Source: Triplophysa rosa
Lineage: Eukaryota; Chordata; Actinopteri; Cypriniformes; Nemacheilidae
Assembly (NCBI RefSeq): GCF_024868665.1
Contig: NC_079890.1
Coordinates: 3,342,093-3,406,092, forward strand
Length of the DNA: 64,000 nucleotides
Direction: 5' to 3'
The first letter of the stretch is position 1; every line of letters begins with the position of its first letter. Positions 12,501 to 24,500 of the stretch are shown here, in pieces. The notes beneath the pieces were generated by a model. It was not told the DNA's origin and did not search any database. It was given only the letters and a program-made list of their open reading frames with translations. The position numbers and the translations under genes are program-made.

Positions 12501-15500
12501 GTCGCTTTGTGGGTTTGGGTGGGAGTGCGCTAAGAACTTGCTAAACCCTAGAGGTTTTATTTTCTTTACTTTTTGTCTTAATCACCCGTCTCTCTTCCAA
12601 AACGTAGTCAGTGGCCTTGCTGTCTACTGTCTACATAGGCAGCTTCATTAGAGTTTCAGGAGAGATGTCAACAATGTCTGAAACTGAGCTCAGATTTGTC
12701 AAGTCTGCAATCAAACGTCAATATTATCAAAGATCTCAATATGAACTCAAACATTACTCGTCAGAATTTCCCCCTCTTAGCCAGTTCGTTCTCCATTTAA
12801 TCCAATGATGTCATTCAGACCAACCCTGATGTGCAGCCGTGCCCAGATTTAAGTGAACTGACCGGTCGTGTCTCTCTCGCCCACCTCAGGATCTCATGGG
12901 GCGGCAGTGGAGAACTTCACATCTCGGGTCCTGATCCTAGAGATGTGGGCGTCTACAGATGCACAGTCACCAATGACTTTGGTGCAGATTCAGAGACGTC
13001 ACATGTTCTAATGGCTGGTGAGACGCAGTATGTTTTTATATGTGACGTGAGTTGTTTGTTTTAGTCATAAACATGTTTTATTACTTTTCAAACAGAATCT
13101 CCCAAGATCGCTGTCTCACGGAGAAACACATCGGATCTGAACAGCAGGAGCGTGATAGTGGTGGTTGGGGGTTCTGTCCATGTCCGTGTCGGTGCCAACG
13201 TCACCTTGGAATGCCCTGTCAAAGGTGTGAGAGGATTGGTTTTGACCGTTGTGTTTTGCCCCTGGTTAACCTCTGTGAATAAGTTAACACGTATGAGGCA
13301 TGGCCCATGCTTAATAGCTCCCGTCCATGTGGTTTGGGTGAAAGATTTGGCTCATTGGAGAGAAATGTTGTGTAAAGACAAACAGGTTTAGGATGCCGGG
13401 TTGCGCTGCATCATTTACAAACACTAATCTACTGTAGCAAAATACGGCTCCTGACTGCCTACTGTACAATCATGTTTTTTTACAGCTGTCTATAGATTTC
13501 TATCTTGTGAAATTTAACACAAGCATGTCAATCAGAGTCGTTTAGTTCTAGTTATGGATTTTAGTGGACGTTTTATTCAATGATATCTTGAACCATTTGA
13601 GGTTTGTGGATTGTCTTAAAGGAATAGTTCACCTTCAAAATGATAATTCTGTCATTTTTACACGCCCTCTTGTCATTTCAAACCTGTATGACTTTCTCCT
13701 GCAGAACACAAAAGGAGATATTTTGAAGAATGTTGAGAACAGAAAACCGCTGGTCCCCATTGACTTGCATTGGTTTTGTGTCCATAGAAGTCAATGGGGA
13801 CCAACGGTTTTTGGTTACCAAATTGTTTTAATATATCTTCTTTTGTGCTCTGCAGATGAAAGAAAGTCATACGGGTTTTGAAAGACATGCACGTGAGTAA
13901 ATGATGAAAGAATTTTCATTTTTAATGTGAACTGTATCTATAATTTTAATTCGTTTTTTTTGTAGTCGACATGTCCTAGAAACCTGAGTGCAGAAGTAAA
14001 CAATCACGGAAAAACTGAAATCATCAAGTTTAATTTTTAAATTGTGTTTTTTAGATATGGAGAAGTCATGGGAATCTATAAAATCCTAGTTTGGAAAAGT
14101 AATGACATTTTTTTCTGTTAACGTTCAGCTCAGAAATTTTTATGAGTTTAGAGATTGCTCTCAGTGCAACCTCTGTACGGTTATTAAAAAGTAGGCAGTA
14201 ATAACAAACAGAGGAAAAATCTTGGAGAAGTCACTGGAAATTCAAAGACGTAGGAATCCTAATATCAATAATGATGAGAATACAATGTGTACTTGAATCA
14301 CATTCAGACACATTTGAAATGCAGTGTTGTGTAAAATCAAGATTTGAAAAATCATGATTTTTATTGTGCATTCCAAGTAATATCAAGTTGGGTTCACTAG
14401 AAAAAAGAATCCAGTGTCTTAGTAAATATCACAAAAATAAAAATTATTTAAGTGATTTTTTCAGTGGGACATATTAAAAAGTATAAAAAGTCCTATAATT
14501 AATTCCTCTAAAATGTACTTATTTCTTTTCATTAAATAGACTTATATAATATAAGTATTTAATTAACAAATTATATTTTTAATATACACTTAATATTTGT
14601 GGTGAATTCGAAAAAGAAATAGAGTTACTTAGATTTACTTCATTTTTTGACTTACATTTACTTAATTTAAACAGTATATTTCAGATTTTAACATTTACAT
14701 TTTTTAACAGTTTTTTTGTGTGTCAATTGTTTTACCAAAAAAATGGTTAATCACAGTTAAACCTTTTAGAGTGATGTTTTGATAAAGATATAATAACTCA
14801 GCTACCTGACAGAATAAAAAGCAACAGCAACATAGTAAAAAAATAAATGATTTATAAAACATTTAAAATAGTTATCTGTTTTTGGAATAAAACTCATCAA
14901 ATATTACCTGAAAGATTATGAAAAATAGAAAATGTTGCCAAATTTTGTGCTTTAAAATGATTAGTTTGCAATAAATAAAAAACTAAATAAAAATCAAACT
15001 GAAATAAAAGTATATTAAATATATTTAGCAATATTAGAAGATTACAAAAAATCACATAACAAAATTGATAAACAATCAGCTAAAATTAAAATAATAAGTC
15101 AAATCGTAACAATTTAAAATATTTTTAAAACCACAATTACATGAAAATATCCAATAACTGGTCCTGGCAGCATCGACCCTAACTTCATCCATCACCTCTG
15201 AGAGACCAGCCCACTTCTGTGTTTTACATCCCATGAACTTCATAACCAAATCTGAAAATTCGTCTCCCTTTGACTTCCTTTATATTTGCATTTTTAAATA
15301 AATAAAAGCCTCTCAGAGGCATGTAACCACAAAACCCATTGTGTTTCTCTTCACTCCCACCACAGTTTATACAGAGATGTTTGCTCAGTGATTCAGTCGA
15401 TGTAAAGGACACCCGCTGTTAACCAAAGACCCGTCCCGCAAATATCAGCTGTTCTCTCTTTCTCTCATCGCCATCTGTTTCCCTAAGATGAGTAAGAGAG

Positions 15501-18500
15501 AAACGTGGAATCTGAAGAACGTGTCGGGTCGGCTGCGCTAGACCGACGAAATATGCAGGCATGCTGCAAAGAAATATTGGTAGCGATGTAAGGAGATACC
15601 GTAATTTAGTTGTTAAACTGACGGTGTGGATAGACATCCTGTTGGGAGACATAAACTGATGCACACAAGCATCTGATCCAAAAACTCAGAGTCATCGGAT
15701 AGCAAGTGTAATTCAGTTTATCACATATATACTGTATATATATATACTGTATATATATACTCATGAAAACAGCATGTTTGTTTGTATGATGTAATATATT
15801 AATCCTACATCTTATAAACATCCATTCCTGCCTACTTCGTAGGCGTGCTCGACGCTTTACGGGTACCAAAATATGCCCACGCGTGCTCTTGATGTACACA
15901 CACCTCTCTTGAGGCTTGCGATGTTATTTTCCATTCCTGAGAGCGTGTCTATTCATCAGCTCTCCGTCTACAGGCCGTGCGTCTGAACTAATGTCTCCAC
16001 TCGGCAGAATCATAAAACTCAGACTCCAATCCATGTGCTGCTCATTATTTTGGCAGGGTTGTCCCGGGGGAAGCGGCAAGAGGGAGGCAATTTGCATTCA
16101 TTATGCCCATTTGTACAAGTAATTTGTGGCAATCTACAGGCTTCATACTGATCTGCTCTTTGAATCAACGTTTTCTGCGGTTTTGAACGGTTCTGCGTGA
16201 GCTTTGATGTTGACAGTTGAGTCTTTGAGGGGTACGATAGAAGTCGATCCGAAATACTGGACATTGTTTGGCGATTTGTCAAAAGCTAGGAGTGTTGAAA
16301 TTGGTATTGGTTTTGGAAAAGCTGCTCCTGAATCAGCAAAGTGGCACTTTCTGTGAAAGCTGCAGGGTGCTGTGCAGATTACGCTCTGAAATACAGATTT
16401 TTGTTGTATATTTAGTTTATAGATTTTTATATATTTCCCCTTTTTAGAAAATGAACAAATTATTAGAAATGGGTAATGTTAAAAAATATTTTTAATTACC
16501 TAGTCGTAAAACGTTTAGTGCAAGTTGTCACTATTTTACAAGCTAGCGAATAATTTATATACATTTTTACTATCGTACACTGTAAAAAATTCAACTTAAA
16601 AACTTTAGTTCAAAAGTTGCCTCAAAGGTGTGAATTTTAGCGGCATCTAGCGGAGAGGTTGGGAATTGCAACCAGCGGCTCACTCCACCGCTCGCCCCTC
16701 CCTTTCAAAGCAGTACGGTGGCTGACACAGTACTAAGATGTCTTTAAGTTTTCGCTTCTTTGCAGAAAGAGATAACGTATTTACGAAACGCAGTTTGTCG
16801 GTTTAGGGCTGCTGTAGAAACAACATGGTGAATTCCATGTAAGGAGTGACCCGCGGTGTATGTAGATAGAAATAGCTCATTCTAAAATAATAAAAACATA
16901 ACGCTTCTTTATTTGAGGTCTTTATACACCTCTGAACACATATTTATGTATATTATTTTTTCCAAAAAATTACACACTGGACCTTTAAAATTTAAAGGCA
17001 AATTAGCTTTACAAGTCATTTGAACTTAAATCATATTAAACTGACTACATTTGAAGTTTGCTTTTATTAACTAAAGTGGGTCAATTTATTGAAATAGTAC
17101 ACTTTAAAGTATACTACTAGTACAGCGACATTAATATGCTTGAAGTATGCTTGTTTTAAAGTATACTAAGAGCTGGTATGTGTCTCTAATTCTGTCACAA
17201 AAGGTAACAAGCTAAGTGCACCCTATTTGTTGAAACCGTCGATTAGCGTCTCCTTTAAAATTGAGCGTGAATTGATGGATAAAGTGTTACTTGGCTTGTC
17301 TCTTCAAACAGGTGTCCCTCAGCCAACAGTGAGCTGGCATCGTAAGGAGGGTCCGCTGAGCACCAGCGCTAGTCCTCTCCTGAACGGCTCTTTACTCCTG
17401 AGGAACGTCACGCTTCAAGACTCCGGCATCTACTCCTGCGTGGCTGCCAACGAAATTGGAAAATCGGTGGCGTCCAGCCTGCTACGTGTGGCGGGTGAGT
17501 GGCGTTTCTCCGGGGCGCCCGTATGTCAGTCCACAGTTTGCCGGGTGACAGGGAAATCCTCTCGTGACAGCGCTTTAGCGCTAACTGAACCGCACGTTGT
17601 GGGTTGGCTTGGTTTTCGACAAAGTCAGCGAACTCAGCGGGAGATCTGCGTATTGATATTGGCATCGCTCGGCACGTTCTCGTTGAGAAATAACCTGCGA
17701 GACCGTTAAAAACTGACTTTTTTAGGTCCTACGGGGGTGGTAAAATCCATCTGTGTTACAAAATAAAGAAATACGCCTGTCTTCATTCAGAGCGTCTGTC
17801 CCTGGAGATCGTATATAGGCTGAACTTGTAAGTGTGATAGAACAGAAACAGAAGTTGGAAGCGTTTCGTTTTTCTTCGCTTTATCAAAACATGACAGAGC
17901 TTCTCAGGTTTCCTCGATTCTTTCAATCATTGAGGTCATTTTTTGTCTTCGCCACAATTAAAACCAGCAAAAATCTTTCAAATGATGGAAAAATGAGATA
18001 AATAATAGCGATCACTCAACCATCAATGAATAATTTACCTAGAGAGATATTTCAAGTTTATCGTGATTAGGTTGATTGTGTTTAATGGTAAAATATGTGA
18101 TGATTAGCTTGTATTCCTCTCGGTGCCAGAAGGATCTGCGGGTGAATCCGAGCATCAGAGTTTAAAGGAGATGAACAGAAAGAGAGTTCTGATGGCCTCG
18201 CTGATCGGCACCAGCACCACCGTCAAACCTGGAGATGTTTTAAGGATAGGTTTGGCACTTTTTCTCTTATTTTTTCATTATTCCGAAGGAAGGTCTTTAC
18301 TGTCTTTCGTGAAAAGCCATGTGACTGCTTTCATCAGAAACAACTGGGCTGTCAAACGATTAATCGCGATTAATCGCATCTGTAATAAAAAGTTTGTGTT
18401 TACATAATATATGTCTGTGTACTGTGCATATTAATTATGTTTTTATAAACACATACACGTACATTTAGAAAATATTTACATTTACCAATAATTTGAACCA

Positions 18501-21500
18501 TATATAAATGATTTTGATATTTTTCTAAAATATATGCATAGGTATGTGTTTATAAATAAAAAAATAATATGCACAGTACACAGTCATATTATGTAAACAC
18601 AAACTTTTATTCTGCATGCAATTAGTCGCGATTAATCGTTTGACGGCCCTAGAAACAACTTGTTTTGGTGTTTTTGGTTGACATCACAGGTACTTTTTAG
18701 CCCCTCCCCACTAACCATCTTGCTCCATTTTTTACAGCGTTAAAAATCTTGATTGATAAAATCAAGCTCCATATAACATTTATTCTTGTTATATATTATG
18801 TTAAAAATGATGACTGTAACGAAATCTGACAACATTTATTATAAGGTTTTCTCCCCCATTGGTGGTTGCCATGTTGAGGTCAAATGACCTTTATTGGTAG
18901 CCCTTAATCCATTACTTCAGAGATGACGTATATTTGTAAGCTAACCCGGAAGTAAGCACCGCGCTGATTCCCTCGACCGAAAGCCTAAGCATCTTCCCCA
19001 CAGACTTTTGGAAGATAGCAAAAAAATAAGCTCTGTGATTAACAAAGGTTTATGATGTTTACACGTTTCGTCTATCAAGATAATCTTTACAAATGAACAC
19101 CACATTTGTTACTTTTGAAGCCGAAATACAATCGTCAGAAGTAAAAAGCTAACACGATGCTATAAACAGACTACACTTAAGGTCGCTCGATATCAACGTC
19201 ACCACCACCAAGCCTCCGACAACTCTTTCAAACTTTATTAAAAATGTGTTCACTGGTAAGTAATTACTAAGTGAATGAATCCGCATCTACGTTTTAAGAG
19301 ATTTGTGCCCATGTTGCATTATTTGTGAGCTTTATATACGCGATGATGTCTAACGTCCCCGCCACAGGAAGTAGATGCTTTTAACAACTTGTTAGCAACC
19401 GCCGTTTTGAAGACACAATAAGGCTTTAAAAAAATCACAAGCGGGTGCTAATTGGTGTGTTTTATGTCATAGAATATTTAGAAATTTCGGCCGATTTATC
19501 AAAAACCCATTCAAAAAACCCATAGACTTTGGAGCGATGGACCGGAAGTCCTAAAATGCTATCTCGCTTCCAGGTTTTGCATACAAAAAAACACTTTCAG
19601 TGATACGAATATGCCTGTGAATGGCATTTTATGTACAATACCTTCTTGAACTTTTATGTGATTCTGCATCCACGCCACTAGGTTTCATTATGAAAGCCAC
19701 GAACACTTGCATCAGCTCACAAAACATTGAAAAGAAACTTGCTATTTTTGGCCCGTTTCTCCACACTCCAAACCTCAACACCATTTTCTCCCAAAACTCA
19801 TCTTTAACCCCCTCAGGTTGTCCAGTGGTCCCAAGCCACAGAAAGCCCATCACATGGTCCTATCAGAACCAGACCCTGAAGCAGAGTCCAGGCGGGAGCT
19901 ACCGCATGCTGGTGGGAGGTCGTGTTCTGGAGATGAACCAGCTCGGAGGAAAATTCGACGGACGCTACGAGTGCCAAACGCAAACCGGCAACCAGCGTCT
20001 CACAGCTTGGGTTCACGTGCTTTCGCAAGGTTAGCGTGATTTTCTGACGAGAGAAAACTTCTGGTATATATCATATTTAATATTGTGATCATTTGAGAAT
20101 GAAAGTAAGAAAAAGAGAGGAGTACAGAGAAAGTAAGCAAAATAAAACAGAGAGGCTGAGTTTAACAATGTTCAGTTTTATACGTTGTGAAAAAAAATTC
20201 CATAATGTATTGCAACAAGCTTGATTAAAGAAGATTATAATGCTATTACTTAAAGATACAATGTATGAAATTACATTGAAATTACAAATGAAATTACATT
20301 TTTACTATCGTACACTGTAAAAAATTCAACTTAAAAACTTTAGTTCAAAAGTTGCCTCAAAGGTGTGAAATTGAGCGGCATCTAGCGGTGAGGTTACGAA
20401 TGGCAACCAACGGCTCACTCCACCCCTCCCCCTGCCTTTCGAAGCACTACGGTGGCTGACACAGGATTAAGATGTCGACATGTTTTTGCTTCTTTATCGA
20501 AGGAGATAATGTATTTACGAAACGCGTTCTGTAGAGCCGTTTGTCCGTTTAGGGCTACTGTAGAAACAACATGGTGAATTCCATGTAAGGGGACCCGCGG
20601 TGTATGTAGATAGAAATAACTCATTCTAATGTAATAAAAACATAACGCTTCATTATGTTAGGTTTTTATACACCTTTAAAAAGTGTGTATAAGTGCTGTA
20701 AAATTGTAAATTAACGTGCAGTCTATTCAGAAATATTTGTGTTTGCTGTATATTTTTATACTTGAACAGAAAAATCTTTGCGTTGTTAGCTTAGCAACAT
20801 GCTATTCCTATCTGCTAGCACATAACTGCCTATATTTACAAAATGAAGCCCGCACACTCCAACAATGAAATTGTTTTCTTATGGAAAAGCAACTGCTCGG
20901 AGACCTCGACCATGTCTTGTTAAAGCGCTGTCTTCCTTTCAGCTCCCACACAAAGCCAGGAATTTTAAAAGCCACAGACGACTGTGTGGACGTTCAAGTC
21001 CAGATTTCTAGAAACCTTTAAGGGCTTATAGATACTATAGTCTCTATAAACTCTCATTCTGAATCAGCCACTTGCCTCCGAATATTTCCCTGATATGAGG
21101 ACATTGATTTAGAACATTCGAATTTCATTGAAGAATTTGACATCAATTTTTATGTGTTGTATAATGTAAAAATTGTTGCCTGCAACCGAATTGCCAATCA
21201 AATCCATCCCAAAATATCGAAAGTCGCTGTACAGTAATCATAACGACATTAAATAACTTAAAAATCTTCAACCTGCCGAATAAAAAACAACCTTCCGCCA
21301 CAGTATAAAAGTATCCAATTCAACGGGAAAACCACAGACTTGGCAACCCTGGTTGGAAATTAACTTTTTCATTGAATTGATTGGCAGTTAATGCTTGGGA
21401 TTGTTTTAAGGATCGATTTGGTATCTTTATGAAGTCATATGTTCTCATAACTCATGACCGGAATCACGCGCCGTGTCATTCATGTACAGTACACAGTAGA

Positions 21501-24500
21501 AAATCGTTCAATTAAAATAAAATCTTATACAATTACGTTCTTTATTCGTAAAAACCAATGGGGCCATTCTGTGTATATTTAAGATATTAAGATTTTTATT
21601 ATCTGCAGATTATCTCTATTGTCTTTATACTATCTGCACAAGAAATGCACATATCTGACAGCTACAGGTTTATTTCGTTGTCTACATTGAATGACTGGTT
21701 ACCATGTACAGTAAATAGAGAGAATGTATTGTTTTATTTTTGGTGGCCACACAGATGTTTCATGCATGTATTCCACACATAACTAATGATAATGATTTTG
21801 AGTGTAGATTTTGAGTGGCGTCTGGGCAGCTGGAGCGCATGCAGTGCTTCCTGTGGTAACCGAGGGGCTCAGGCGAGGAAGGTACGATGCGTGACATCAG
21901 ACGGCCAGGAGACGCCCCCTTCAGTCTGCCATCACCTTCCCAAACAGATCAGCCAACCGCGGCCGTGCAACCCGCTGGACTGCCCTCCCAGGTGAGCTTC
22001 ACGTCATCGCCCTCTACCTGTCTCACGAAAAACTGCCGTACTAACTGGTTCAGAAGATTCAGAAGTTAGCGACAGTCGCTCTCTCTTTGATAAATGACCG
22101 TGTGATGACGGAACTCTCTGTAGGCTTCAGTAAATAGTGAGCAGAACCCCTTAAGAATTTTCAGAGCTGTGATCCGTTTGACTGCGAGCAGCACTCCGGA
22201 CTTCTGATTCACAGCCAAAGTGTCTCTTCCCATCAAACAGCTCATTTATCATTCCCTTTCTCGCATCAGTCTTCTCCAGAACCGAAAAGACCATCAGCGA
22301 AGCGCATGAATCTGACTCGATGAGCCCAATGGGGCCTGCGAGGAACAGCTATCAGAGATTCACATCTTCTCTCTGTCAATGAATTGGCAAGTCCAGACAA
22401 ATCCATGGGGATTTCTACCATTTCAACATAGGGTAAATCGGATATTTAGAAGGGCGTTCGTAGTGCAACTTTTGTAATGTGATGTTTTTCAGTGGAACAC
22501 AGAATATTCTGCAGGAAAGAAAGACTTGATTCTATCCAACAGGGTTTAACAGTATATATTAGCCAGGGCTGGTCAACGATTAATCGCATGCAGAATGAAC
22601 ATTTGTGTTTAAATACTATATGTCTGTGCACTGTGCATATTAATTTTGTATTTTGTTTTGTAAACACGTACTTTATACTATACACGTATAAATTTAAGAC
22701 AAATATAAAATCAATAAATGTTTAAAATTAAAATTAAATTATTCATATATAAATGCAGATATTTCCTAAAAATACAGTATATATGTATTTGTACCTGTAT
22801 GTGTTGATAAATAAAAAGTAAATATGCATTATTATGTTATGTAAACACAAACTTTCATTCTGGATGCGATTAATCGCGATTAATTGTTGAACAGTCCTAA
22901 TATTAGCATGACTAGTCATTTTATGAAGGGTGAATATTTTGTTATTAATACCTATTGTTGCTTTTAAATTTCTGAGTGATTTTTGCGCAAATCACATATA
23001 GGCCTAATTGCATTGAAGAAGAAACAATCATTATTAAAAATTTCTACATTTTAATTTAGCCCACACCACAACTAACAATGTTTCAGTGGAATTATGTTGT
23101 TGTCATTTTTTTTCATTTCTATTGCGTATTTTACAAATTTGCAGGTTTACAAACCTTTTGTATTTCAAAATACGTGAAAAATCTGTTAATAAAACAGTAA
23201 AATGATGTAAAATTACAGGCAATACTAATAATACCAAAACCCCACTCCAAAACCTGCTGCAAAAGCAAGTCGTACTATTGTGCACAAATTAGCAAATTCA
23301 CACAAAAAAAGCCACATCGTAACATAGCTACGAATTTCCGTGAGATTGCGTTTGCATTTAAGAAGATAAATGTTAAAAAAACGAACGAAATATTATTCAT
23401 ACAACGTGAAATTTTGCGTCGACGCTGTTTTGAAAACCATTTCAGCCCGCCTCATTATCACAGTCCACGTTTTATAGCATGAACCCAGTGAGTGAGGCTT
23501 TCACACAGGACAGATAGCGCACACGAGCGCTCTCTGATTTCTGTATGTACGCTCATGCCAAAAACATCATCTGATTATTGCCATGCGGCCGGGTTTAGCC
23601 CATGAATCATACGGCTCTGTGAAAGCGCTTAGCGTCAGCTCGGAGCCATCAACAGGAGATCCCTGCACAAAGCTCGTCTTTGTTACTGCCTCTTTCGCTC
23701 GAACACAACCCCGAACGCCCCGCCGAGGCTCCGCCGTCCCCGGTGACACGGAGACAAGCTGTGCTTTTCAAAGCCCAAATATACCCAGCTGTTTGGATCA
23801 CCAATTAGACCACAGCGTCGCACACTCGGCTAGTACACTACAAGAACTTCAGAAGAAACCCCTTACCTCTAATTGACGCTAAACCTTTACTGATCGGCCC
23901 ATCCATTTAAAAAAATCATAAATAAGAAACATTTCAAAAGAATACAATCATAGTTACAAAGCACGGAAAACAATCTGAGCTCTTTTACTTGTCAGCTGGG
24001 TGTCCACAGTGTGGTCCAGATGCTCCAGTGCCTGTGGGCGGGGCTTCAGAGAGAGACGGGTCTCCTGTCAGCAGGTGGAGGCGTCTGGGAGCGTGAGAGT
24101 CCTGCCCAGCCCAGCGTGTGACGGGACCCCTCGGCCTGAGGTCCGGGAGGCGTGCAGCTCGCAAGCCTGCGTGGAGTGGATCACTGGCTCCTGGGGCAAG
24201 GTTTGTTATGGAAGATTGTTAGTAACCAAACAGTTCTGGGGCACTATCATAATAGCGAAAAAACTACTATGGTAGTCAATAGTGGCCCAGAACTGTTTAG
24301 TTACAAACATTCATCCAGATACCTTCTTTCTTTTTGTACAGCAGAATACAGAAATTAGCTCAGGTTAGGAACAACATGTAAATGATGACATTTTTACTTC
24401 TCATCTGTTGTACTATTGCAATCGAAAATGTATTTTTATACCTGATCATCCCTTCAAGAATCTCCATCCTGTGTGTTTCATGTCAAGATAGTAAATCACA

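Larger units (their letters stand above)
6990..12889. other. Large adamtsl3 intron
   Basis: 5.9 kb. Holds an AT-rich start with a TTTA microsatellite (7152-7180), an inverted-repeat element (about 7630-7908), the split CCAAT repeat array (8807-10060), a TCTATCGCCATCT-type repeat near 10560-10700, two diverged copies of one repeat (11260-11480 and 11740-11990), and a diverged fish repeat fragment near 12035-12140. The rest shows nothing. Confidence 0.55.

Noticed and set aside
13052..13391. Open frames extending past exons 7 and 8
   Set aside because: They run through donor sites into intron; only 13096-13224 fits the Ig pattern and phase.
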